From: Vitrella brassicaformis
Lineage: Eukaryota; Sar; Vitrellaceae
DNA: 64,000 nucleotides
Reading direction: 5' to 3'
NCBI GenBank assembly: GCA_001179505.1
Contig: CDMY01000499.1
Coordinates: forward strand, 258,433-322,432
The translations under genes were made by a program, and so were the position numbers. The notes under the pieces were generated by a model. It was not told the origin of the DNA. It made no database searches and was given only the letters and a program-made list of their open reading frames with translations. Within the stretch, counting starts at the first letter, position 1, and each line of letters opens with the position of its first letter. Below are positions 12,282-23,639 of the stretch, piece after piece.

Positions 12282-13788
12282 TCATGATCTATCACGATCC
12301 GTCCCCCAATCGATCACATCTTCGTCTAGGCTGAACCGCCGCAGCAGCCCGCGGAACAGCGGCATGGACACGGGGAAGCGCACGTTCATCGGCTGGGAGG
12401 CATCGGCAGCAGGCAACTCAGTCGTCTGCAGCTCGATCTTGCCGCCCCACACAAGGAGGCGAGCCGCGACCGTCTCACCGGGTCTGATGCCGCAGAGGAT
12501 CACCCGACGCGATATGATGTCGTTGCCGCGACTGCACGTTATCCCTGAGAGCGCCCCGATCTCCTCAGGAAGGGCGTCACCGAGCAGGGACAGAAATCGG
12601 CTGTCGTTTTCACCCACGTCCGCCTTGATGTGGGTGCAGGCAGGCAGGGACGTGGACTTGCCTTCGCGAGAGGCCTGTTGCGATGAGGTGGGGAGCGGGG
12701 GAACGAAGATGTTGCTGAGTAGGAAGGAAGTGAAGGAGCTGCGTGCCAAAGGAAACTTCTCGCCGTCCATGGGCGGGTCGTACGCGTCGGTTGTCATCCA
12801 GATGTCATCGGTGGCCACCCATCTCGATGTAGGCAGATCCACTACTGGATCGTGTCTGTCGTAGCTCTCAATGTAGCAGTGGTTGGCAGGCAAATCCGCC
12901 AACGGCACCACACGGCAATGGTGCAGCAGCGAATCGGCCGGGATGATGAAGTAGCCGGGCCCAGCGGTCTGCAACGCCATGTTGCGTCCGTCGGTGGGAT
13001 CCGCCAGCAGGTGGCCCACCATCCGGTAGATGCCCATCATGAGAGGGAATCGGTCGAAGCTCGCGCGCGTCGGCAGGTTGGCAGCCACCCACAGGGCCGA
13101 CACGATCAGCGGCAGCGTGCTGTGGGACGTCATGGAGTAGATGATGGCCAGCCGCAAGAGCATACCCATCCGCTTCCACTCGCTGCCGCCCTGGTCGAGC
13201 ACGTAGGCGAACCGCAGGAAGTACTCGAATCGGCTAAGGTTGAAGAACCGGACAGTGTTGCGGTTGACGTCAATGAGTCCGGTGAGCTGATGACGGGCCA
13301 GCAGGCCGTCGACCCGGGCCAGGAGGACCTCGGCGGTGACGAGTGCGGCGCCGAGTGAGCGAGAGGTCGCGCGCAGGGGGAGCAGCTCGGTTAGCGGAAG
13401 GCATCGCATTACTCGGGCACGCCACAGCTCAATCGGGACGTCACCAGTCCGATCACGCCTGCATGCACAGAGAAGGCACAGAGCCGTGACAGATGTGAAT
13501 CAGCCACACTTTCTCTCGGCTGACCGACCCAGCGTGAGGTCGCACAAAAGAGGCGGCAATCGGCGGCCTCACGGGAGAGGAGGTGGGAGGGGCGATGGGG
13601 GGGGACGGCGGCATGCCGAAGACGGTCGGCGGGACGAGAGTGGGCCGAATGGCAATGGGACGCATGTGGGCGGCTGCAAGAGGCGGGACGACAGGAACAT
13701 GGATGAAATGCGACCCAGGATGTGACGGACGAGCCGGAGGGCCCGTGGACGGCCTTTCCGAAGGGTTGCCGTAGCCCGGCGGCAACAT
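12282..13788 (-). CDS. F-box-like protein
   Basis: The main exon (13458-12282) begins, after an acceptor, with DVPIELWRARVMRCLPL and TELLPLRATSRSLGAA. This fits the F-box pattern (P-x-E-L, then L-P-x-x-D/E-L-L-x-L-R, then S-R). The remaining 350 residues show no LRR, Kelch or WD repeats; they contain a hydrophobic helical part (MLLRLAIIYSMTSHSTLPLIV) and a C-terminal beta-rich part. A 5' exon (from ATG 13788) codes a Pro-rich leader. Its donor is not settled, since GT sites near 13525-13540 give different phases. F-box proteins usually link substrates to SCF ubiquitin ligases, so this one and the nearby RING gene could both act in ubiquitination (inference). Confidence 0.65.
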
Positions 13789-14225
13789 TGTCACTCAATA
13801 GTGGGATGCATTGCGGCCATTGGAGAGGGCGTGGACAGCTGGCCGACTCGCCAAAACCGGAGCATCAGGAGGAGGGGGAAGGAAGGTTTCTAAGGTTTCT
13901 CTGCCGATCCTCCCTCTCGGGCGGTTTCACGGAATGTTGTGGCAGATGCAGGGTACATCCGACGCCTGGAGGCCGGCTGGCCCTGGTGTAGCTGCCGGTC
14001 TCCCATTGTTGATTCATTCATCAAACAGTCCTGGATAGCTGGTCCCAGGCGAAACAAGGGCACCAAGGCATGCCTCCTGAGAAAGGTCAGCCGCCGCTGC
14101 GGCGCCGCACCGAATGCAAACGAGGGGGAGAAAGGCGAAGCACGCGGAAGCAACTCTCTGTGATGTGCAGATGGCCTGGCCGTGTAGGATGGATGGAGTC
14201 GCTGTTTGAAGTCCTTTGGTAGGCG
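13789..14225. promoter_or_regulatory. Probable bidirectional promoter
   Basis: This 437-nt interval separates the divergent F-box-like gene and ankyrin paralogue 2. No coding exon is supported inside it. Confidence 0.35.
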
Positions 14226-16911
14226 ATGGCTGCTGCGTCCTCTCATTCATCGGCAGATCGCAGCCGTCGTGCAGCCAGGTGAGTGGCAGAAAGGAGGGGA
14301 GGAGCCAGGGGACATGCAGGTGGCCGCCTGTGTCCTTGATCTATTCAGAGTGGCGAGGGGCAGCTCGACGCCCTGCTCAGACCGCAGGGCTTCTCTCTCG
14401 GCACGATCGTCGGCGGGGATGGCAGCGAGTGCAGCAGCCCCGCCAACCGACAGCTGGCGTCCGCCATTATGTGCCGCACGCCCCAGCCAGATGCTCAAGT
14501 CCGGGGACTCTGCCGTGAGGAAGGAGCTGATGCCGACATCAGCATCCTTCTGGCCATGCACCATCCACACTCACCCGCCAAACACATGAAGCCCATCAGC
14601 CTGCTCTCCCTGGCCATCGACGGGGCCGACAGCTCTGTTTGTGTCTGGGGGACAAACGACAGGGACCTCCACCTCCCTCAGTGGCCCTCTCATGAGGTGC
14701 AGCGGGCGGTGCTCGAGGCGCTCATCGCCTGTGGAGCAGACTCGAACGGCGGCACACCGAAACCCCTGGAGGTGGCACGCTGGTGCGGCAATCTGACGGC
14801 TGTGGAGGTGCTACTCAAGAATGGGGCGGCTGTGCGAGGCCTGCGCCTTGGCCACCTCCTACCTGGAGATCTCCTTCCCTCCTCCCCCCGCCCCGAGTAT
14901 TACAGCGCCCTGATAGCCGTCTACCGCCGGCTGCTCGAGCATGACCCGACACTGGCGACCGAGAAGGACGACGACAGCGACACCCCCATGCACGCGGCAC
15001 TCAACACAGAGACGTCGCGTCCACTGCCATCGGAGCTCCTGTGCTCCCACCTCGACCTACTGGCCGAGCACGGGGCCTCCCTCACCGCCAGGAATGCAGG
15101 GGGCAACACGCCCCTCGATTGCGCTGTGATGCTGGCTGTGCCGAGTGCGGTGGAGTGGCTGTGTGAGCGTCTCGGGAGGGAGGAGATCAACAAGAGGAGT
15201 GGGAAATTCATGCCGCTGGAGCTTGTGGCCGTGTATGCCAGTGCGAAGCTGCAAGACCTTTCAGCTGACAAGGTCGACAGACTGAAGGAGGTGATCCGCG
15301 TGCTGCTGCAGCATGGCGCGTCCCCCGACCGCATGCGTGCTGACCCTCATCCGCGCAGCTTGGTGTCGGACATAGAGCGAGAGATGTCCCAGCGGCCCCC
15401 CTCCCCGCCCCGCTGCATTCCCCCAATCATCGAGTGCCCATCTCCCTCCACCCCACAGCAGCAGCAGCAGCAGCAGCAGCTCCCGCCACAGGTCAAGAAG
15501 GCGGCAGATATGGCCAAGACCATGGCAAAGAAGGCGAGCAAGGGCGGATCGACCACAGTCAGAAGGGTCAAGATGGCGTCGACTGATGGTGGGCCGGTGG
15601 ACACTATCGGCTTCGTCTTTGAGCTCACCGGCCTGCAGCATACGCAGTGGGCGGCCGACGCGACTGAGGGGGCGTTGCAAACGGCCATGTCAGCTGGGCG
15701 GGCCGTTGTGGATTACTGGCGGAACAAGATGGCCTCACCTTCAACATTGGCGGATCTTGTTTCTCTGACGGACTCCATAGACCTCGGCAACAGCTCCACG
15801 ATGCAGTTCTTTTTGCGGCGAATCGCAGGTATGCGCGCATTCACACGTGCAGGCGGGCGGGCGGACAAGAGGGGCAGCACGTCCGTACTTTTACGTGTCC
15901 GTCCCTTCTCTTTGTGTGACAGGGTCTGTGGTCAGTGAGCGAGCGGCTCGCGGCGCGTCTGTTCCCACTGCACCACCCCAATCCGACCGCCCCATTCCTC
16001 TCACTACCGCAGTGGTTTTCATCCTCGCACTCATCAAGACCGACAAACAGCTCATTAGTCGCTGCCAGCCCGAAGAGCGGTTTGCATTGCGGCAGCTGAG
16101 GGCGACTTCCCAGGCCACTTGCGATTCCGCTGGTGGCGAGCGCGTGGGACTCAACATGGCTACCCACGATGCATTCGGCTCGGCTGAGCTGCCCGTCGTG
16201 TGGGCTGGGGCAGTGGGCTTCCGCGAGGTGACAGAAGCGTGTATCAGCATGCTTGCCATCCTGCTGGGCGGCCTGTCGGAGCCCCAGCGGCGCGTCATCA
16301 GAGAGACGGCCGAAGCCGCAGGGGCTCGTTCAGGTCTGCTTCAAGATGCCGCCAGTCGGTCCACGGCGGCCAGCGGTGGTCTTCCAGCACTCTCAGACAC
16401 TCATGGCAGCCAGGTGAACCGACAGAAACGTGTCATGCAGCGGCTAACCCACTCATCGGTCCGGTCCCTCTGTGTGTGTCATTCTGCCTGTTTCGACCAG
16501 TCTGGCGCCATAGCGTTGGCGAGCAGCCCATCATCATCTTCATCGGCTACCCCGCCCTCCCTGCCGCCCCTCCCGCCCTCAGCACACGACGGTGCCATGG
16601 GCAAGAAGGCGAACAGCACCACCACTAACAGGAAGGGCAGCAACCAGCCACGAGAGACGGGAGCAGCAGAGTGCGTCGGGCGGCTGGCAGATGAGGGCAC
16701 CACAGGGGGTCGACGAGGCAGCGGACGGCACAGGCAGTGGATGTCGTCTGAGGCGATGGACGGAGAGGCGCCCGAGTCACCGACAGCAGCACGCAGTAGC
16801 TGGGCAACGCGTGGCCGTGGCGTCCATTCGCTTCTCAGTCCATTCGCTGCCGCCAGCAGCCACGGTCCTAGCACAATGTCGTCCTCATCAGCTGCCTGGC
16901 CCTCCTCGTAA
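14226..16911 (+). CDS. Ankyrin-family protein, paralogue 2
   Basis: Four exons (14226-14278, 14351-15828, 15923-16413, 16501-16911) sum to 811 codons. The second exon uses an acceptor ending CAGAG. The N-terminal segment QLDALLRPQGFSL matches the other two paralogues (RRLRELLGAQGCS; QAESLLGCQGLSL). Ankyrin-like repeats follow with the family signatures LPQWPSHEVQRAVLEAL, YRRLLEHDPTLA and VEWLCERLGREEIN, then polyQ near 15460. The C-terminal 330 residues are unique to this copy: an ordered part (FALRQLRATSQATCDS, REVTEACISMLAILLGG) and a Ser/Arg/Gly-rich tail. No catalytic motif recognised. The stop codon lies inside a GTAAGC string, so a further 3' exon is possible. Confidence 0.75.
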
Positions 16912-16974
16912 GCCACCCGTCGTCTTGCGCATCCCGCAAAGAGCTTCTCTTGTCGCCTTGTTATTTGTGGCAGT

Positions 16975-19900
16975 ATGCCGTCGGGTGTGCCAGTCGGGGA
17001 TGGATCTTCGTGTGACGGCAATCGGGCTTCGTCCAAACTGAGAGTGCCCCCGGGCAGCAGCAAGGTGCGCGATCTCCAAAGGAGAAGACTGAGTCGACGG
17101 GTGGAATCAAAACATGTCACGTGTCGCTTGGGTGTTGGATTGAATACAGACGACGAGTAACAGTGCCGTTGGTTCGCACTTGGAGCAGGCGGAGAGTCTG
17201 CTGGGGTGTCAAGGCCTCTCTTTGGCGAGCTTTGACGTCCATTGCAAGACGCCGACGGCCACGAGTGCCTCTGCCTCTCGAGAGCTGCTGTGTCGGACCA
17301 TGTGCCGCACCCTCACAGGCGGCGAGGTACGGCGGCTGTTTCGAGAGAAAGGAGCTGATGCGAATACGACGCTTGGGATCAAAGGCGAGCAGCCATTGAC
17401 GGTTCGGAGCGGTGAAGGGGAGCCATTGATGCAACTGCCCCGGCCAGCAGCCCGTGTGAGCGTGCTGTGCCTCGCAGTGGACGACGACTTCGACAGCTGT
17501 CCTCCCGTCTGGTCGGCCGTGACCCAGCACCTCAAGCTCCCCACCTGGCCCTCTCGCCGAGTGCAACGAGATGTCATGGAGGCGCTCGTCAAATGCGGTG
17601 CTGACGTGAATGAGGGCGTGCGGGGCCTCTGTCCCCTCAATGTGGCCCACATGATGGCCAACATCACGGCGACCGAGGTGCTGCTCGAGAGTGGGGCGGC
17701 TGTGCGTGATGAAGGGGATGATGCCCCACTGGTCGAGACGTCGGATGGGGCGAGAAGAATATCCTCGGCGCTGGCGATCGGCTTCACCCCCAAATATGCA
17801 GCCCCGTCACATCCCACACCTTCATACGAGACGGCCCTGCTCGAATTCTATCGTCGGCTGTTCGAGTACGAACCGACACTCGCGAGCCGCCACTTCTCTG
17901 GGATGACGGCCATGCACTCTGCCTCCCAGGCCCCGCCCGGCTTGTCGGCAGCCTTCATGCGCGGCTATCTCGACTTGTTGGTGGCAAAGGGTGCCTCCCT
18001 CGATGCCAGAACCGATGATGGGAACTCGTCCCTCAGCATGGTTGCATACTGTGGTGACGCTGGCCTTCCAGTGGTCGAGTGGCTGTGTGAGCGGCTCGGG
18101 CCCGACGAGATCAACAGCGAGAACCACAATGCTGTGGGCCTGACGGGAACAGCACTGCGTGCGGCGGCGCATCGCCTCGCGGAGCAGCTCAGCAAAGAGG
18201 GGACCCCACCCGAACAGATCGACCGACAAAGGCAGATCATCCGCACTCTGTTGCGATATGGTGCGGACATCGGCCTCCCCCCACCGACAGCTCCTTGCGG
18301 CAGTACGCGCGCGATCTAGTGCTGGAGATCCAGCAAGGGATGCAGCAGTCTGCGGCGAATGGTGCGGGTAGCTCTCAGCCGAGTGGGCCGTCAGTGCCCT
18401 CCACCGCTCCATCCACAAGGTAAGGCAGACGAGAACCATACTGGCGTGACGAATGCCTCACTGGTTGCTCTCTATGGCTGTGGTGTGGTGTGTGCAGCCG
18501 GTCACGTGCTCCGATCGACGAGGACGCCCGTCAGCCGTCTTCGTCAAGTGCTGACACGTGAGCCGTGCACTCGATTGAGACGATGGACAGCACCACCATC
18601 ATTCTGACGTCTTATATCTGTCTGTGGCTGCTCTCCTGTTTGCAGTAGTGCTGCTGCTGCGGCCTCTGCTGCTGCGAGTGCCTCTGCGTCTGTGCCGTGC
18701 ACCACTGCCGAGAGATGGAAGGACACTGGCAATGCTCTGTTTTTGGCCGACAAGTATCTCGACGCTTACCGCTCGTACCTCAAGGTGGGCCACACACACA
18801 ATGACTGTCACGTCTGACCCGTCGATGCAAATGGCTTCCTTCTATGATGTCTGTGTGGCGTCAGGGCATCCGAGCAGAGCGTGAGACCCTCGCCGAGCTG
18901 CTCATTCGCCGCTCCCAGTGCCTCATCGGGATGGGGAGCTACCTCAGTGCCTTCATCGACGTCACCACCTCCCTGCGTATCCTCCCGCCCCCACACTCCA
19001 TCGAGCCAGGCAGCAAGTACGCCATCCTCCAGGAGATCGCCATGATTGTCTACAAGCCCCTCATCGCGCAACTCACCGGTGCAGCCTACAACAATGATAT
19101 CCAGGACGTCGATCTGCCATCGAAAGGAGCGATCGCGGCACTCATGACGGACGCCATGACGCAGCTGTGCTCGACAGACCGGCCGGTCGTCGAGGCACCG
19201 CAGCAAGTGACGGATGCGCTCACGGAGGGCGCGGCGCTGCAGGACGGCGAGAGATATCTCGAAGCACAGGACGTCTTCACCGCTGGTCTGGCGGCCGCTG
19301 ATGTGTCGACCCTCGTGGCCCTGCTGAGCAACGCGGCTGCGTGTCTGCTCAAGCCGGAGCTCATCAAGGAGGGCGGGCCGGACGCCGTCGGCTGTGCTGC
19401 CGCCGCATTCCATCTGAGCTGCCTGAAGGGGCCCTGCCAGCAGCTGAGTGCCATCCAGCAGAAGATCCTCTTTCGGCTGGGCCAGGGGCTGCTGGCGGAG
19501 CGGCTGTTCGATGCTGCAAGTGCCGTCGTCCAGGCACTCACCAAATATGTAAGCTGCAATGGGACGCTCATTAGATGGTGACGATTGTGTGGCTGTATGT
19601 ATCTCTGTCAGGGTTTGGAGGGTCAGATGGCGGCAGATGTCACCACGCTGCAGCGGCGCATCCGCACCCACGCGGCCAATGCCAGCGGTGTGTACGATTG
19701 GGCGGCCATCTACCGACAGGCAAAGGACAACGCGCAGAACAGACAGCTCGGCAGGACCACGCTCATCGACGTGGCTGAGTACGTCGGGCCAGTCGCCATC
19801 CGCCACGCCGCCGACAGCCAGCCGAGCGTCGTCGCCACACAGGATGTTCCGCCGGGGCAGCTCCTTATTGTCCAGAAGCCCGTCGTGGTGGAGCGGGCAT

Positions 19901-21125
19901 CGTCGCAAGACAGTGGGCGATTCGACGAGCGGCTGGTGGCACGGCTGGCCTCGCAGTGTGACAGCTGGCACCCTCGGCTGGTCTCTCAGCTGTGCTGTCT
20001 GCCGCCCAGCAGGGGACAGCCGTCGGCCATCCGGGGGCCTCCAGCTCCCGAGACGTGTCTAGGGCTGCCCCCGGCCTATTTTCCCCTGGTGCCGCGGTTC
20101 ATCTGGTCCGCCGCCGGGGAGGAGTTCGGTCCTCCCGTGGCACAGATTGACAGCGACCCTGACCGCCTCCGCCGGCTGGTGGATTTCAACACCCGCACTG
20201 CTGACGATATCATTGAGACCTCCATGCAGGCCCTCATTTCTGCTGTGGATGAGTCAGCTGATCGTCTTTGGACAGCCTCAGGTGAGTAAGGCTTCTCATC
20301 AAGCAGAGAGCTGCAGATAGAGCACTGTCTGACATGAGTTTTGCGATGCATGCAGATGGCCTGTGGCCGTTGCCATCGCTGTTGAGCCACGCCGGAGCGA
20401 AGCGCAATGCCATCTGGTAAGCCACGCACTCGCAAGAATGGCACTGTCGAGACGGCGCAGGCTCATTTGTGCTGCCTGGTTCGCGCAGGTATGTCGTTCT
20501 TAAGGACCTCATGGTGGTCCGTGCCGCCCGCCCCATCGCCCGCGGCAACGAGGTCACCGTCTCCTACTGGGACCTGTCCGTCACCAGTACAGCCGCGAAG
20601 CTTTCTGGCGCGAGGGAGCTGGCGAGGCGATATGACCTTCCCGATCCGCTGCACCAGTACAGCCCGCGTGTGGCAAGGGTGATCGAGCAGGTGGATCAGC
20701 GGCTGCAGGTGGTGCGGCAGAGGCGCCCAGCTGGAGGGGAGACCTTGCGTGAGCTGGCCGAGATGCTGCAGAGAGTGCGCGCCCTGAACGTCGACACCGT
20801 CATGGTCCCGCGGCTGCTGGCGCTGCAGTTGCTGTGTCTGCTCGAGAGGAGGCGAGTGGCGGAAGCGGTGGCAGTGGCTCGTGAGTCGGTTGCCAGCTCC
20901 CGTGCACTGCTATCCTATGACATCCATGACATCCGCGAGCTAGCAATATCTCTGTCAGCACTCTCCGTTGTCAGAGGCACCAACCGGAGAGAGGCCCTGG
21001 CCGGGATCGCGGGGGCCTGTGAGGTCATGTTCGGGACGGCCGAGGCCCTGAGCATCCTTTACCTGACAGACCGACACAACTCGCCTGCACCATGCATTCG
21101 TCGATGGATGGACGGATGTGTGTGA
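16975..21125 (+). CDS. Ankyrin-TPR-SET fusion protein (paralogue 3)
   Basis: Exons 16975-17064, 17150-18419, 18498-18557, 18646-18784, 18865-19548, 19612-20281, 20356-20416 and 20489-21125 keep phase throughout if one base is added in the C6 run at 18277-18282; total 1204 codons. Ankyrin repeats (signatures LPTWPSRRVQRDVMEAL, VVEWLCERLGPDEIN) are followed by a linker, TPR-like helices (WKDTGNALFLADKYLDAY, LLIRRSQCLIGMGSYLSAF) and a split SET domain: SVVATQDVPPGQLLIVQKP, then GLWPLPSLLSHAGAKRNAIW, then IARGNEVTVSYWDL. A post-SET helical region follows. The usual N-H-S-C box reads S-H-A-G while the terminal Tyr is kept, so lysine methyltransferase activity is uncertain. A GT inside TGTGTGTGAG just before the stop may be a donor leading into the N gap. 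Confidence 0.72.
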
Positions 21126-21156
21126 GAGGAGAGGGGCCTTCCGCCTTTGCTCTCGG

Positions 21157-21456
21157 NNNNNNNNNNNNNNNNNNNNNNNNNNNNNNNNNNNNNNNNNNNN
21201 NNNNNNNNNNNNNNNNNNNNNNNNNNNNNNNNNNNNNNNNNNNNNNNNNNNNNNNNNNNNNNNNNNNNNNNNNNNNNNNNNNNNNNNNNNNNNNNNNNNN
21301 NNNNNNNNNNNNNNNNNNNNNNNNNNNNNNNNNNNNNNNNNNNNNNNNNNNNNNNNNNNNNNNNNNNNNNNNNNNNNNNNNNNNNNNNNNNNNNNNNNNN
21401 NNNNNNNNNNNNNNNNNNNNNNNNNNNNNNNNNNNNNNNNNNNNNNNNNNNNNNNN
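21157..21456. other. Assembly gap (300 N)
   Basis: Exactly 300 N, so probably a scaffolding gap of estimated or default size. The 3' end of the SET gene and the left border of the duplicated HDAC flank lie on either side. G-rich sequence (G8, then GGGCA repeats) follows directly. Confidence 0.98.
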
Positions 21457-21544
21457 GGGGGGGGAACAGGGTAGGGCAGGGCAGGGCAGCCTCTGTGTGT
21501 GTGTTGTGTGCGTGTTGCATTTGTGTGCGTCAAGTGGTCGTACT

Positions 21545-22170
21545 CATTGGTGTCAAGTGCTGGCCAGCCATGTGTCCGTCTGAGCCCCATGGATGGGCTC
21601 AACGATCACATGGCATGCCGGGCCGGGCCGCTGCTGGAGATGTCATGACTCGCCGCTCGACGGGTGCGCGTGGAGAGTGCCAACGTGCTTGTGCATAGGT
21701 GCTACTTGCATATCTCTCTCTATCCATACGTTGTCTTGTTCACCGCAGGCAGGAGGGACACATGATGCTATGCTTGTGGGGGGGGTGTCTCGGTGTGTAT
21801 AACGTCCGGGCGCGGCGGGTAGTCCATTACATGGCATGCAGACAGACACCTGCAGTGTGTTATGTGTATAGCTAAATGTCATCTCATCTCTTGTTGGTCT
21901 GTCTGTCTCTCTGTTTGTCCGTGCGGTGCGTCACTTCAAGCAAATCACAGATTGAGTATGAATGACAATCCAATTCAAATCAATCAGCTGCTGTGCACGT
22001 CAAGTCGACTCTCTCAAAGTGGCATCACTGCCAAAGATCACATGAGATGAGACGTCTGTGAGGCTAAACATGAGACCCGTGAGACTGTCACAAAATATAC
22101 GATCACCAGCAGATATAAAATGTAGACAGCGATGTGACGGACATCGGAGGAATCGAGTACCCGATTCCCC
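21545..22170. repeat. Duplicated HDAC 3' flank, copy A
   Basis: Near-identical in long blocks to 33325-33930 (for example GCTGGCCAGCCATGTGTCC, ATAACGTCCGGG, TAGTCCATTACATGGCATGC), differing by substitutions and small indels. It lies directly 3' (minus sense) of the HDAC pseudogene; the other copy lies 3' of the chimeric gene at 33857. Confidence 0.85.
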
Positions 22171-23552
22171 CGGCACACCCCACGATGGCCGGCCGATTTC
22201 GCCCACAGCTGATGTGGCAGGATGCCACACCCACCTTTTGTGTGGGGTGGCTGCCATGTACGGATGCGAAGAAGATATTGTCGGGATCCGTCTCGTCGAG
22301 CCATAACTTGAAAGACTCCTCTTGCAGCGTCAGGCCCTGCGCACTTACAAAGCGACCGGAGGGCGGTGCGAACGACACCTGCAGACAGACATTAATCACA
22401 GCAACGCAAAGACAGAGACAGGTACAGTGAGGGTCATTTGAGCTCACCGTCCTCATGCGTCTGCGGACGTTTCGGACGATGACCTCGGTGCCATTGCCGT
22501 GGTGGACGTCGAAGTCCACAATGGCGACTCGCTCCACCCCTTCACACACGGATACATCCGAAATCGATGGGAATGTGGCTTGTTGTGCCTGTGGTCTGCT
22601 AGCTTGCTTACCTTCCCTCCAATATCGTGCTCGAGCGTGAGCCGCCCCAATCGCCACATTGTTAAGGAGGCAAAAGCCCTGGCTGCCAACACTGTGAGAC
22701 ACACGGACAGCACAAACATCCATCTATGTGCCGTGCACGTTGTCTTTCTGTGAGTGTATGTATGCCAGGTTGCCGTGGTAGTCCTGACACACAGAACACA
22801 ACACAACACAACCTCATCTGATCTGCCGCATCCATGCACTTCGTAATCATACCGGTACGTTGGCCTCGACGTGCTTCATTCAGCGACCTGCGGTGCAGGA
22901 CGGTACATCCGTTGAAGTCTCGGGCGTTGCACAAGGGGCTGGGGTGCTCGAAAGCAACCAACAACTGTAGGCACTTCAACACATCCCCGCGGCACTCCTC
23001 GAGCCCTGACAGATACATACACAGATACGTGCACCCAGGCCATCCATGCTCATTCATGGCCTCCCCTCCCTCCCTCTCTCCCTCCTTTCCTCGCTGCCTC
23101 CCCTACTGACGCACCAGCTTGCGCCATGGCGAGTGTGATGGTGGGGATGCCGTTATACCCTCCTCGCAAGCTCAGCGGGTCGTCATTGATGAAGAATCCC
23201 ATCTTGCCCTTGCCCTTGCCCTTCCCCACGCCGCCGCCACTGACGGGCTGGGCCGCTTGGCCCTTCGCTGCCTCCATCAGGGCCCGCAGAAACGTGGGCT
23301 TAGCGTGCAACAAGCAGAGCTTGGCCGGCGACAGCTCCACGCCATTCCCTCCCCCACGCGCACCGCCCATACCTGCAAACAAACAAAGACCCATCTTCAT
23401 GAGTCGTGGAGTGCTTTTTTCGCTTACACACCGTTCTGGTAATAGGGAAGAGCCAGCGCCCTCTTGAAGGCCTGGATGGGTGCGTCGAAGTAGATCATGT
23501 CGTTGAGTTCCCATCCGTCGAATGCGGCCAGCTCCTCTTGCTCGTCATTGGC
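22103..23552 (-). pseudogene. Deleted ankyrin-HDAC copy
   Basis: Exon blocks match the intact gene at 25049-30802 in order: 5' module (DEQEELAAFDGWELNDMIY, 23552-23436), GKGKGK exon (about 23372-23113), ankyrin exon (RGDVLKCLQLLVAFEHPSP), a fragment DYHGNLA, then a jump straight to the catalytic half: VGSQGFCLLNNVAIGAA, VAIVDFDVHHGNGTE and DETDPDNIFFASVHG. Everything between the ankyrin exon and VGSQGF (the N-terminal half of the deacetylase domain, including the PPGHH exon) is missing, with a junction near 22760. After FFASVHG it runs into an unrelated tail ending FYICW. It therefore lacks the GFD zinc-ligand and LEGGY exons. The metal-binding Asp (codon 22510-22508) is retained, unlike in the intact copy. 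Confidence 0.75.
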
Positions 23553-23639
23553 GTCCTTGCGCCGAGCGATGGCGGCTGAGATGCCCGTGGCCTCGCTGCC
23601 TTGCTGCCTTCGGGCGAAGGAAGGGAAGAGAGGGCCGCT

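Noticed and set aside
13453-13794. Separate Pro-rich gene
   Set aside because: Better explained as the 5' exon of the F-box-like gene, since the next exon needs an upstream start and shares the strand.
21092-21602. Open frames spanning the N gap
   Set aside because: They exist only because N translates without stops.
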